From assembly GCA_024362935.1 (NCBI GenBank), contig JANCRA010000017.1, positions 18,901,001 through 18,965,000 on the forward strand: a stretch of 64,000 bases of DNA. Reading direction: 5' to 3'. Of this stretch, positions 1-10,727 are shown piece by piece. Source of the DNA: Setophaga petechia (Eukaryota > Chordata > Aves > Passeriformes > Parulidae). Numbering within the stretch: position 1 is the stretch's first letter; the number at the start of each line of letters is the position of its first letter. The notes below the pieces were generated by a model. That model searched no databases and was not told where the DNA came from. It saw only the letters and a list, made by a program, of their open reading frames with translations. The position numbers and the translations under genes are program-made.

Positions 1-200
1 AGGGCTTACATTTTTAAAACCCAGCAGCAAGCAGCGCTGTCAGGTGCAGCGGGTTTGAAAGCAGCTCATGAAAGCCTGAAATTGTGCACAACTCTGGGTA
101 ACGCATCCCCGGCACATAACCAAAAAACACATCGCCTAACCTGGCCGCGTTGAGCAATGACCGTGGTGGAAACCGATGTCGTTCTGTTCCTTCCTTGTAG

Positions 201-399
201 CCCCAGCGCCGTGTCACCTTCCACCTGCCCGATGGCTCCCAGGAGAGCTGCAGTGACAGCGGGCTCGGAGACCACGAGCCCTCGAGCGGGGCCAGCGCGT
301 CCCACCCGCTGCCCCTGGGCTTCCCCCAGGACGAGTTCTACGAGCAGGCGTCGCCCAACAGCCGCACCGAGGGAGACGGCAACTCCGACCCCGAGTCCA
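201..399 (+). CDS. PCDH7: Internal coding exon of a delta-1 protocadherin (cytoplasmic CM3 region), probably PCDH7
   Basis: Read in the frame starting at 201, this 199-bp exon opens with [15 protein letters not shown], continues [12 protein letters not shown] and ends [11 protein letters not shown] plus one base of the next codon. RRVTF is the CM3 motif of delta-1 protocadherins (PCDH1, 7, 9, 11), single-pass cell-adhesion proteins. In PCDH7 this motif is known to bind protein phosphatase 1 alpha, so the exon lies in the intracellular tail. A pyrimidine-rich stretch ending TTGTAG precedes 201, and GTAAGT at 400 is a strong donor. Ending in phase 1 fits a next codon for Thr (DPEST), as in PCDH11. 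The exon is G+C-rich beside A+T-rich flanks. The middle part ([21 protein letters not shown]) differs from what I recall of PCDH9 and PCDH11, so PCDH7 is chosen by elimination. The family call is firm and the paralogue is not. The extracellular cadherin repeats lie upstream, outside the window. Confidence 0.8.
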
Positions 400-680
400 G
401 TAAGTGCAGAGCTCTGCTCACCTCACCCATCATTGCAATCAATCAATCCATCTATCAGTCAATCAGTCAGTCAAGTCAATCCATCTATCAATCAATCAAT
501 CACGGGGCTTTTTGCTCCTGTGGGTAATTATTCAAAGTCAGCGCGGCTGAAGAAGCGCTAACCGCTGACTTCTGCTTCTGGAAGTGGGAGGTCGGGCTGG
601 CTGTTGGGAATAAAACGCTTGGAGCTGTTAAGGGTTTATGGATGAGCTGGTGTTTTTATGGAGCTGGTGTGCCAGGCACA
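400..680 (+). other. Splice donor, with possible read-through tail and intronic poly(A) site
   Basis: GTAAGTGC at 400-407 is the donor of the protocadherin exon. If it is not used, the reading frame continues for about 42 codons. These are rich in Ser, Ile, Gln and Asn because they cross a TCAA-type tetranucleotide repeat. The frame stops at TAA 525-527. A canonical AATAAA follows at 609-614, then a GT-rich stretch at about 630-670 that could serve as a downstream poly(A) element. Together these could make an alternative last exon with a short new C-terminus. Delta-protocadherins are known to have isoforms with different tails. Use of this one is inference. Confidence 0.35.
435..503. repeat. 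Imperfect (AATC)n tetranucleotide repeat
   Basis: Tandem AATC/ATCA/AGTC units with interruptions run through this stretch, just inside the intron. It is a simple repeat with no stop codon in the protocadherin frame. Confidence 0.85.
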
Positions 681-1982
681 GAGCAGCTTTCTGAGGAGGT
701 TAACGCTGCTGCCCTAATGGTCATAAATACTGTGCCGAGGGAATTCACATTTTTTAATGTTTCCCTCTCCGACACTGCTGCGTGCTGTGGTTTAACTCAT
801 GGGTGATGAGCAGCTCTGTGAAAAGACTGCAATCTCCAGAAATAAGGGTTTTTGATTTGCCCTCTGAAAGCAGCAATGGTGTGTAGTAATAATCTCAGAA
901 GAGTTTGTCATCTTCTGCCATTGCCACTGCCTCCTTGTGATGTCAGAAACAGGGAAAATCAACAGGAGCAGGAGCTGTGGGCCCTGGCTCTGCTCGCTGT
1001 GCTGTGCTGTGATGTGATGTGATAGCCAGTTGGAGACTCCACTGAACTTTAGTCAGCTGTTAATTGTCCAGAGGCTCCTTATCTGGATTAAATTGAACCG
1101 TGCCATTGATAAAGAGACACCTGAATGTCTCTAAGCCTCTAAGGCCTTGTTAGCAGCTTAATAAGTGATTTGAAAATACATCTGTTCTGGGCAAAACTTG
1201 GCCCAAAAGGTGGATTTCAGCTGCTTTAGTGTATCAGGAGGAATGAATTAGTGAGTGCTGTGCACTTGAAATAGCTGCAGAAGGCAGTTACACTCTGCAG
1301 TGGCCAATCCAGCAGAGAGCATTCCCTGCCACTCTGAGCTGCCACATTCAGCCTGGCTCTTGGAAATCACCTCTGCCTTTGCCTTTGCTGCCCAGGACTG
1401 GAGCCTCAGGGGCTTTTTGCACATGTGAGATGTCTCCTCTTTTTCTTTTTGTAAACTATTACCTAAGTTTATCTTTAAAATTTGTAAGGTGATATGTTTA
1501 CTGAAATAATGGCAGAATAATATGTTTTCCAAGTTGATAGACAGCTGACAAGAACCATCAGATTTTTTGATCTTGTATTGGAAACAATCATCATTTGCTT
1601 TATGCAGCTGAAGCTGTAATATACCCTTAACAATATTGTAGGCAGCCAGACTGGGTTCTTCACAGAGTTAAGCTCTAAAGGGCTACAAATATATCCCCAA
1701 GGAGAGAAAATCTCAAGTTATATATTACTTGCTGCTTTTACTTTGCATACTGGCGGTCTGAACTTTCTTTCCAGCTCTTTTTTGTTGCTTGTAACTGATA
1801 TTTATACTTTATTGGAGTGAAAATGATGTACATGAAATGTCCAGGGCCTTTCCTGCAGAGAGCGTGGGACAGGAGCTGGTGTAGAGGAGTTCTGCACAGA
1901 ACAGGCATGTGCATCCTCTCTTGCCATTTACAGAGGCTTAGGTTTGGGATTTGCCAATGCTTTTTGTGCCCAGTTTTTTAGG
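681..1982. other. Noncoding, presumed intron
   Basis: Mixed-composition DNA without a credible exon, RNA gene or recognisable transposon. A short run of CTGTG/GATGTG units lies near 995-1025. Open frames here are short and have no protein-like features. Confidence 0.5.
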
Positions 1983-2047
1983 TTTTTTTGTTTGTTTTTT
2001 TTTTTTTTTTCTTTTTTTTTTTCTTTTTTTTTTTCTTTTTTTTTTTT
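1983..2047. repeat. Interrupted poly(T) tract
   Basis: About 65 bases of T broken by single C or G bases at fairly regular 12-13 base spacing. Simple low-complexity DNA. No poly(A)-signal context identifies it as a retrotransposon tail. Confidence 0.9.
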
Positions 2048-4386
2048 AATTTCAGAAGAAATATGTGCCATGACTGGTAGAAGGTGGCTCTACAAGTAAC
2101 TCAGCTCTGACGTGTGAATGTCACTGACACACATCCCTGTGAGCAGGCTAAGCAGGCATCAGATGTCTTTCCAAGTGTGAAGTTGAAGGAAGTTTAATCA
2201 CCTGTCTAATTACCTGACAGTTCAGTGTTAAACTTGAAGTCACAGTTTAATTGGGGTTTATTTTATGTGAAGATTTTTCTTCCTTTCCAACTTGTGTTTT
2301 ATTGAAACAGTTTAATTGAAGTAGCACTATGGTTACAGCAGGGAAAGGTTCTTTTTTGGCCCTTTTTAGTGTTTTATTATATTATATATTTTATATATTT
2401 TATTTCTATATTAATATGTATTTATATATATATATATTTATTATATTAATGGCAGCATCTAGTGGCAGGAACAAAAAACCAGAAAAAGTGGAAGACCCAC
2501 AGGATATTTGTGTCCAGTGTGGTGCTGCAAAGTGACTTGGTGCAGATGACAGAAACCCAAAATATCTGATGAGCCTGAGGTCCGTGTGGTTCATTTGTGC
2601 ATGCAGGACACATTTAGCCAACAGTGAAACAGTAAAAATAGCTCTGAATTGATGGTTTCCTCTACAATCTTCTGCTGGATTTTTGGTGGTGTTTTTTTCT
2701 TTATTCTAATTTGGAGTGGCTTGATGCATTCAAAGCATTTCCTGTCTTCCTCCATGGACTAAAATGTGAAAAGAGACAGGAAAATCCAGTCTGGTAATCT
2801 GAGTTTATAGAGTAGAACAAGCATGGCCTTCATTGCCTCCCAACATCTTTAATATCTGACCTGGCTTTAATCTGAAACATTGTCTGATTTGTTACCTGGT
2901 GGGGATTTAGTTCAGCTTTGCCTGCCAAGGAGAGAAATTTGGGATGAAACAATGTCAGGAATGTCCAGAACCAATCATGAAAGCTGGTGGCAGCTGTGGC
3001 ATCACTCACGGCCATACTCAAAAGGGTTTTCTTCCTCTTGCTTTTCCTGACTTCAGTCCTTCAGTGTTATTTGTTTCTCTAATACTGGAAATTGTTGCAT
3101 TTTGGAAACTTTCCATTTACCAGCAATAACTAAGCATTTATTGCAAAACACTGGAAAAGATGAGCATAACAAAATAAAATAAAGAAAAAAACAGCCTGAG
3201 AAATATTGGTGAGAGGAAGCTTTAAAACTCACATCTGATACAGGACTGAAGCAAGGAGGGGAAAAAAATAACTGTAAGGTTATAGCGGTTAGAAAGCTGT
3301 GAGAAATTTATATGTAAACCTTTAAAATTAATTGACTGTGCTAATTAAAATTAGAAATAGGCTATTTAAAATGATTTGTCTTCTCTTACTTTAGTCCCTT
3401 CCTTAGAAAAACATAAAGTTCAATGTGGTAGATGCATCATAAGGAAGAGATGCCAATAAACTGTCACACTAAGTAAATAGTAATATATAAAAGCATGTAG
3501 GTTTGTAGAGAACCTTATCCTTAAGTAGCAGCACTCTTGTACGTGGCATTCAGATATTTTCTCCTCATAAGTTTCTCAAATAAGGATGTTCCAATAGCTC
3601 TCTATGCTAAGGATTTTAACCAAACCATATTTTTCCCCTCTGTTAAAATACAAAACACACTTCAAGCATAGACAAAGACCAACAAATTCTCTGTGTCTGG
3701 ACTTCCCTGGTAAATTCTCTCCCAGTGGCTGTAAGCAGTGATGTTGATCAAAGGGGTAGAAAGGTGCATGTAAACCTCAGCTCTGTTGGGTTATTTAATA
3801 CTTGTGTAAGATATTAATGGCAAATTTTCATGCTTCATCTGTTTTTATGGCCTTATCGAATCTGTTTTCCTTCCTCTAGACAATAAAATTATTCTGCTTT
3901 TTGTTTGGAGGAAAAATAGAATGTGACTAGTTCAGCCAAGAAATTGGGCAGAGCAAGAGGAATGATTGCAGCTTGGGGACAGGGAGTGTGGAGGGGAAGC
4001 CAGGAAACCTGAAAGTAATCTGCAATTAAATAACAGCATTCATTTTGTATGAAGAAAATGGAAATATAAACAAAGCTAGCTGAAAATTGAAGTTAATGAG
4101 GCAAATCACACTGAGATTTCAGGGTCTCAAATAAGAAGAAACTGGTGTATTAAGGAGAAGGGGTCTCCATGAAGAATATTTAACATGAATTAGTGACTAA
4201 TAAGCCAAGGAAGTTGCATTGAAAGTCAGCAAGTGTAGAGCTAAAGGGGAACCACTAGACACCATAAGTTTGTGGCCATGCCAAGCTGGTGGTGCCAGGG
4301 GTTTTTTAGTGGCTGATTATTCTTATCTCCCAATCACACCTTCACACTGTTGAAGAGATGTTTAGGTGCACTGGATTGAAGAATTC
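2048..4386. other. Noncoding, presumed intron
   Basis: A+T-rich unique-looking sequence. A short TA-rich patch occurs at about 2375-2450. No exon with matched splice sites and a long frame, and no recognisable repeat family, was seen. Confidence 0.5.
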
Positions 4387-4777
4387 TGTAGTTTTGTGAG
4401 GTCCCCAGGATGAGGTGAGAGATAAGAATCTGTCTCCAAGTTCTCAGAGGCTGATTTATTATATAATGATATTATATTATATTAAAAGAAATTATATACT
4501 AAACTATACTAGAGAAAGAGAAAGGATAGGACACATCAAAAGGCTTGACAAGAATGATAATGAAAGCTCGTGACTGACTCCTCAGACACAGCTGGCTGTG
4601 ATTGGTCATTAATTAAAAACAATTCACATGGAACCAATCAAAGATGCACCTGTTGGTAAGCAATCTCCATTCCCAAGCAAGGATATAATTTTTGTTTTCA
4701 TTCTTTCCTGAGGCCTCTCAGGTTCTCAGGGGAAAATCCTGGGCAAAGAGGATTTTTCAGAAAATATCATGGTGACA
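4387..4777 (-). mobile_element. Solo LTR of a songbird endogenous retrovirus
   Basis: Read on the minus strand, the element starts TGTCACCATGATATTTTC near 4777 and ends in CA at 4387. It carries an A+T-rich stretch with an AATAAA-type signal (TTTATT on the + strand near 4456) and a GTGATTGGTCATTAA block on the + strand. It clearly shares sequence with the copy at 35935-36336 and more distantly with 14894-15281. Flanks are GAATTC (4381-4386) and GAATGC (4778-4783), a 6-bp target duplication with one change. There is no gag, pol or env beside it, so it is a solo LTR left by recombination. The family name is not certain; I recognise it as a common passerine LTR type. Confidence 0.75.
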
Positions 4778-6443
4778 GAATGCCTGTGGGTTCAACCCCT
4801 GGCGAGGGGGAAAGGAAAATTTTAAATCCATGGATTCCCCTGTTCCATTTGTCCTACAAGGCACAACTTGTGGACAGCACATGGGGAAATGAGGAGCAGC
4901 TGACCTGGGGCAAAGCTCTGCTGGCTTTAAGTGATCACCAGAGTGCAGAGAATCAGTCCTAGGAAGAATTGAGACTGCAATCTGTGGTGTTTGACCACAT
5001 AGGAGGGAGGTTTGCAGCAGGGAAGACATCTGCTCATGATTAAAGACAGCATACATTTCTTCCTCAAAATTAAAAGAACACTTTCACCTTGACTTAATTT
5101 TTGATAAGGATGATGTTGATGAGCACAAAGGCAGGCTGATGAGGAGTGATGATAATGGCACTAAAAGTCAGAGCAGGTTCAGTGCATTCGTGTGGAGGAG
5201 AGGAGATAATCCTCCTCCCAGGATATCAAAACTGATCGTGTTTTCCTTATTTTTCTGTAATTCTGACACACAAAGTGTCAAGAAAAGAATAAAACTCTGG
5301 TCAAGCTCCACTACTGGAAAGCATTTACAAAGAAGAAAGTGATATATATATATAAATATAATGTAATGAATGGTGTCATGGGATTCCCAAGAGTAGGATG
5401 AGATTAGCTCCATTATCTCACTTCCATGATATGTATTTTCAACATTGGGGAATACATGTACAGTTCATCTATATATATATTTAAGGACTAATAACTGTTA
5501 TTATGACATAGGGTGGAGCATTAGTAATTAAGAATGAGAAGATGTAGAATAATACAAGAATGGAAAAATCTCCATAATTATCTTTATTAAGGAGTTTGGC
5601 ATTAAAAAGCAGGAATGTGTCAATGAAATATTCCAGTAGCTCAAAGCCAGGCATCACTGACAATAGAGGAGGAGGAGGTGTGCATGACACGAGAATTGGA
5701 TTTTGCTAAGGATTTGAAGTAATAGCAGTGGGATGAAATCTAATAGTTGAGAGTCATTCTCATAGGAGCTGCTGTATGTAACTAGTATATAAATCACCAG
5801 CTGAAAATGACATAAAGAAAAAAACCAACTGAGTATTACAAAGATAAACTATAAATCACCAATACCTAATGTGACTGTGAAAAAATCCTGGGTTACTCCT
5901 AGCAGAGGGAAAAAAAAGGAGAAAAGAAAAAAATCCCAGGGGGTGGCTGACACCATAACAGGCCTGTTATGAATAGGGTTGGCTTCCCACATTAAAAAAA
6001 AGGTGAATTCTCATGAGAAACAGGCATAAAGAAATATTATTAATAACAGGGGAATGGGATGCCCATATACAGAGAAAGGAATTTATATTGGCTCCTTCAA
6101 ATTGCAAGGTAAAGGCTGCCTGGGGCTGCTCTCACACCCCAGCAGGGAGGGGAAACCAAAATACAGCACTGGGCTGGTGCTGCTTTAAACCAGCCAAGGC
6201 TGGAAATTTGGGGGCTGCAGATGAGACCAGTGGGGAAGTACAGAAGCAGGGCATGAGAATTCAACCTGGCTGTAAAAAGGAGCTGGATAAACTTGTGAGA
6301 GAGAGGGCAAATTAATTCTCTGTCTGTGAGAGCAGCAAACCCAGCGTGTCACACCAGGGGTGACTCTTCAAGGCTGGGGATGTGGAATCCAGGGCTGAAC
6401 CTCAGTGTTTGCTGAGCCTCAGCTGTGCCCTGGGCTGGAGCTC
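4778..6443. other. Noncoding, presumed intron
   Basis: A+T-rich to about 6000, then more G+C-rich towards the minisatellite. Short TA runs lie at 5342-5362 and 5471-5483. A perfect 16-bp palindrome, ATAACAGGCCTGTTAT, lies at 5955-5970. No supported gene. Confidence 0.5.
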
Positions 6444-7113
6444 CAGCCCCAGCTGGACACAGGGCTGGTCACCACCAGGCTGGCAGTGTGGCTGTGCCAC
6501 CACTGCCCAGCTGGACACAGGGCTGGTCACCACCAGGCTGGCAGTGTGGCTGTGCCACCACTGCCCAACTGGACACAGGGCTGGTCACCACTAGGCTGGC
6601 AGTGTGACCATGCCACCACTGCCCAGCTGGACACACGGCTGGTCACCTCCAGGCTAGGGCTGTGACTGTGCCACCACTGCCCAGCTGGACACAGGGCTGG
6701 TCTCCATCAGGCTGGGATTGTGACTGTGCCACCACTGCCCAGCTGGACACAGGGCTGGTCACCTCCAGGCTAGGGCTGTGACCGTGCCACCATTGGCTGC
6801 AGCCCCAGCTGGACACTGGGCTGGTCACCACCAGGCTGGGACTGTGACTGTGCCACCACTGCCCAGCTGGACACAGGGCTGGTCACCACCAGGCTGGGAC
6901 TGTGACCATGCCACCACTGCCCAGCTGGACACAGGGCTGGTCACCTCCAGGCTGGGACTGTGACTGTGCCACCACTGCCCAACTGGACACAGGGCTGGTC
7001 TCCATCAGGCTGGCAGTGTGACTGTCCCACCACTGCCTCCAGCCCCAGCTGGACACAGGGCTGGTCACCACCATGGTCACCACTGGCTGGCAGTGTGACC
7101 ATGCCACCACCAG
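6444..7113. repeat. 58-bp G+C-rich minisatellite, about 11 units
   Basis: Units start with CCCAGCTGGACACAGGGCTG, continue TCACCACCAGGCTGG and end TGTGCCACCACTG. The first three copies begin at exact 58-bp steps (6451, 6509, 6567). Later units carry substitutions (CACCACC, CACCTCC or TCCATC), and some have a short CAGCCC insertion (near 6800 and 7040). A small CTGGT/ACCAG hairpin recurs in each unit. Several open frames cross the array on both strands because the unit has few stops; they are not genes. The array may vary in copy number between individuals. Confidence 0.95.
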
Positions 7114-8100
7114 CCAAGGGCTGTCCCTGCTGTCCCCAGCCCTGCCAGCAGCTCAGGGACAGCCTGGGGGATGCTGTAACTTCTCCAGCAGGCAAAGAGA
7201 GGGTCAGCACAGGGCTGCAGACAGGGAGCTCATTGTCCCTGGGAAAAATGCCCGAGTTTTCTGCCATGCTGACTTGTCTGATAATCAGAAACTCTGCAGT
7301 TGCTGAAATATACTCTTTAAACATCATCAATAAGATGCTCTGGCAGCTGGATTTCAGACCTCATGCTGGGGCGTAAGAAAAAGTAAATCTACAAAGTCTT
7401 AAGTTTCTTGTTCCCTGTCCAAACACTGGACTGCAAACAGATAGAATTTTTTTTTTTAAACTATGCTTTCAGTTTTTTTTCTTCCCATCTTCTGTACTTT
7501 TTATTTCCCCAGAAAGGTTGAAATGCAATATTTTAGTTTGGTTGCTGCTGAGTTATAAACACACTTAGGCCTAGCTTGAATAAAAAGGAAAGAAGCTGTC
7601 ATTAGTTAAAGATAACAAATCTCAGGCTAAAACACATCCCAGTCTCCCACATCTGCCCACTGGGCCCTTTAACTCCTGCTGTATTGGGCTTTTCTAACCC
7701 CATGGCTGAACACTAATAATTAAGTCAGAAAGTGCTGAGGTAATTAATCTTTCTGAGGCAATAGAGTTTGATTGATCTTCTACCTTTAATCAAATTAGCT
7801 GCACGTGGGTGGGGATGCAGTGTCTGAGCAGGGCTGTGTATCACTCTGTGAGGGGCCAGCCCAGCGTGACCCCGGTGGGAGCCCCGTGAGTCACAGCTGG
7901 AGCCTCCAGAGCCGCCCCCGAGGGGCTGCAGCCCCTCTGTGGCATTGAAACCTGGGGGGGCTGGCACAGACCCCCACCAGGACGGGCTCCCCACTCCTGT
8001 TCCCAGCTGTGGCTCCCTCAGGGGGGCAGGTTCTGCCTGCCTGGCACGGGTGAGGGCATCAGGCTGTGTGGGCTTTCCAGATGTTTCAGCTCTTTGTTTC
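7114..8100. other. Noncoding; includes a G+C-rich patch at about 7790-8075
   Basis: Mostly A+T-rich intron-like DNA. The patch near 7790-8075 is notably G+C-rich, with some CpG, and contains the perfect 18-bp palindrome GAGGGGCTGCAGCCCCTC (7920-7937) and a TGAGTCAC (AP-1-like) site near 7889. No gene or known repeat is recognised in it. Confidence 0.45.
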
Positions 8101-8626
8101 TAAAAATAATTTTATTTATAAGAGTAAATTAATTTTTTATAAGAGTAAATTTTAGTTATATTATAGTTATATCATTATAGTAAATTAGTATATTAGAGTG
8201 TATATATAGCATGTTATATTATTATAATATTATTATTATTATTATAATTATTATATTATTATAATAATTATATTATAATATAATAATATAATATTATTAT
8301 ATAATATTAAATTATAATAATATATAATTATATATATATATAAGGATATTATATATTCTTATTTTATAGAGGATATAATGATATTATAAGGGGATAATAT
8401 AATATATATAATATATATATATAAAATATAATATAATATATATAATATAATATTATAATAATATATAATTATTATATATATAATATAATAATATTATATA
8501 TTCTTATTTTATAGAGGATATAATAATATTATAAGGGGATTATTTTATATTATATTATTTTTATAATATTATATATATTATATTATATTTATATTATATA
8601 TATATTATATTATATTTTATTAATTA
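8101..8626. repeat. Long A+T array with an internal 145-bp duplication
   Basis: Almost pure TA/TTA/ATA sequence. A 50-bp segment at 8346-8395, with the core TTTTATAGAGGATATAAT, recurs at 8491-8540 with one visible change, a 145-bp period. No coding potential. Confidence 0.9.
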
Positions 8627-8959
8627 TGAAAAATTTCATAATTATAACTTGATTTGAAGCATCATAATTTATTACTTGATTTCTACTGTGATTAATGAAA
8701 AAATATATCAAAAAATATATTTAAACTGTCTGCAGCTACCAGTCTGTTTTAGAAATTAAACAGAAAAATTGTGTATGTTGAACAAAGCAAATTCCCAAGT
8801 GATGGTGCATTTCAAGTCACAGCATTTGCTGACTCAAAGCTGATCAACTCAATAAACCCAGTCACTTGTTCTTGTTTGTGTAGAGATGTGGTCATCCTTT
8901 AATCTGATTTAACTTTGGTTAGGGAAACAGGATTGATCCAGCCTTGAAGCGTGAATTAG
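8627..8959. repeat. Direct duplication of 333 bp, copy 1
   Basis: This block matches 10393-10727 almost base for base. It runs from TGAAAAATTTCATAATTATA to the TTAG after CAGCCTTGAAGC. Visible differences are a few substitutions and small indels, so identity is roughly 97-98% by eye. It is bounded on both sides by TA-rich array, which suggests this copy was placed into the array. I do not recognise it as a named transposon. Confidence 0.95.
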
Positions 8960-9095
8960 AAAAATATTATATTTAATATTTTATATAATATAATACTTAT
9001 ATTATATTAATATATAATATATTCTATATTATATTAAATATTATATTTCTTTTATTTCTTATATTTCTTATATTTATATTATTATATTATAAGGC
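8960..9095. repeat. A+T array continuing after the duplicated block
   Basis: TA/TTA-type sequence like 8101-8626 resumes directly after the 333-bp block. This is consistent with one array interrupted by an insertion. Confidence 0.8.
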
Positions 9096-10392
9096 ATGAG
9101 TTTTTAATAAAAATAATTTTAGTTATCCCGCTATTAAAATAATTTCAGTTATAGAGAGTGAAACAAGCCAACAGAAACTGCTATAAAACCAAGCATGATG
9201 ATATTCTGAATATTCTGGATTTGTTCCTGCCTGGAGAGGGGCTGAAAGGGCAGACTGGAGAGGTCAATTTGCAATGATACAGATGAGTGGCTTTTGCAAG
9301 CAGATTTTCACTTGTACCTGAGAGGATACAGATTGCATATTCAGAAATAATTCCACGATTTGGTAATTTGATCCCTGGGCGCCTGACTTAAGAGTTATTA
9401 AAGCAGCTGACACAAAGAGGGGAAGATGGACAAAGCAAATTAAATTAAAAAATGCAAAAGCAAAAAGATTGTCCCAATTGGCCTCTCAGTCAAACACAGC
9501 ACTATAAACACAGACACTGAATTTTAAAGTTTTATACTTTCTGTGTATAAGGAGCACTCTTTATAAATTATTTTTAAAGTAAATTTTAGCTATTTTATTG
9601 CTGATATCAGAATATAAAACCTTGATCTACCTTTCCTACTCTTTGAAGAAAAGGAAGATAAAAGCAAGTTTTCTGAGAGGCACCATATTCTTTCATGCAA
9701 AATCAATGGGCATTGATGAGGAAAATCAATGGGGAAAATATGCTGGAATTTCTGGACTGCATAGTGGGATGGAGTAACTCAGGCAACACTGACATATTTG
9801 TGAATGCAACTGAATTAATTTCTTGACTGAGGTTTATAATAGAAGTTACTCTGTCTAAAGAGATTGGAAAGAAAAGCTCCACCTTCACTCACTTCTCATG
9901 GAATAATGAGGAGCCTTTAAAGCATTTGTTTTGGTGGGGGTATTTTTAATAATAAATGAGATCTGACCTTTATAACCAGTGATTTAGTGGCAGCTGTTCT
10001 GGGATATATATTTATGTTATCACTTAAGCTGACGTGGTAATGGATAATCCTGTTTGTTCTGTTTATGAAAGTTTTAAAATCTATTGCTGTGGTGAGCAGG
10101 CTGGTGGGGCAGAGGAGGAGAACAAATTCCTTCCCTCCAGTTTTCCAAACTCCTTTCAGCTCTGACTGCCTGCCTCTCTACTTTGTCTCAAACTTTCTCT
10201 ACTTTCTTCTTCTAAGAGCAGAAAAAACAGATGATGCAATTTCTATTTTTTTCTACCAAATCAAGCTAATCAGTCACTGCAAGAGAAGCTTTTAGCAATA
10301 TCAAATATTAAGATTTTTTTAGCATTGAGTTCCTGTTTTAAAAATGGAAATATGAGGAGAAAAATTGTCTCTTTTATATAACTTAAACCATG
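9096..10392. other. Noncoding, presumed intron
   Basis: A+T-rich unique-looking DNA between the two copies of the 333-bp duplication. No exon or recognised repeat. Confidence 0.5.
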
Positions 10393-10727
10393 TGAAAAAT
10401 TTCATAATTATAACTTGATTTGAAGCATCATAATTTATTACTTGATTTCTACTGTGATTAATGAAAAAATATATTACAAAATATATTTAAAGACTGTCTG
10501 CAGCTACCAGTCTGTTTTAGAAATTAAACAGAAAAATTGTGTATGTTGAACAAAGCAAATTCCCAAGTGATGGTGCATTTCAAGTCACAGCATTTGCTGA
10601 CTCAAAGCTGATCAACTCAATAAACCCAGTCACTTGTTCTTGTTTGTGTAGAGATGTGGTCATCCTTTAATCTGATTTAACTTTGGATAGGGAAACAGGA
10701 TTGATCCAGCCTTGAAGCATGCATTAG
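10393..10727. repeat. Direct duplication of about 333 bp, copy 2
   Basis: Partner of 8627-8959, in the same orientation and 1,766 bp downstream. It lies in ordinary A+T-rich sequence rather than in an array, so it may be the source copy. Differences include TATTAC for TATCAA, a two-base AG insertion, GGATAG for GGTTAG, and GCATGCATT for GCGTGAATT near the end. No TG...CA ends or clear target duplications were seen. Confidence 0.95.

Noticed and set aside
157..561. 134-codon open frame overlapping the protocadherin exon
   Set aside because: It is in a different frame from the one giving RRVTF and the conserved protocadherin tail, and it crosses both splice sites.
5955..5970. 16-bp perfect palindrome ATAACAGGCCTGTTAT
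   Set aside because: Striking, but isolated; no repeat, operator context or second copy in the window supports a function.
6382..7376. Many open frames on both strands over the 58-bp minisatellite
   Set aside because: They are translations of the repeat unit in several frames, without any recognisable domain.
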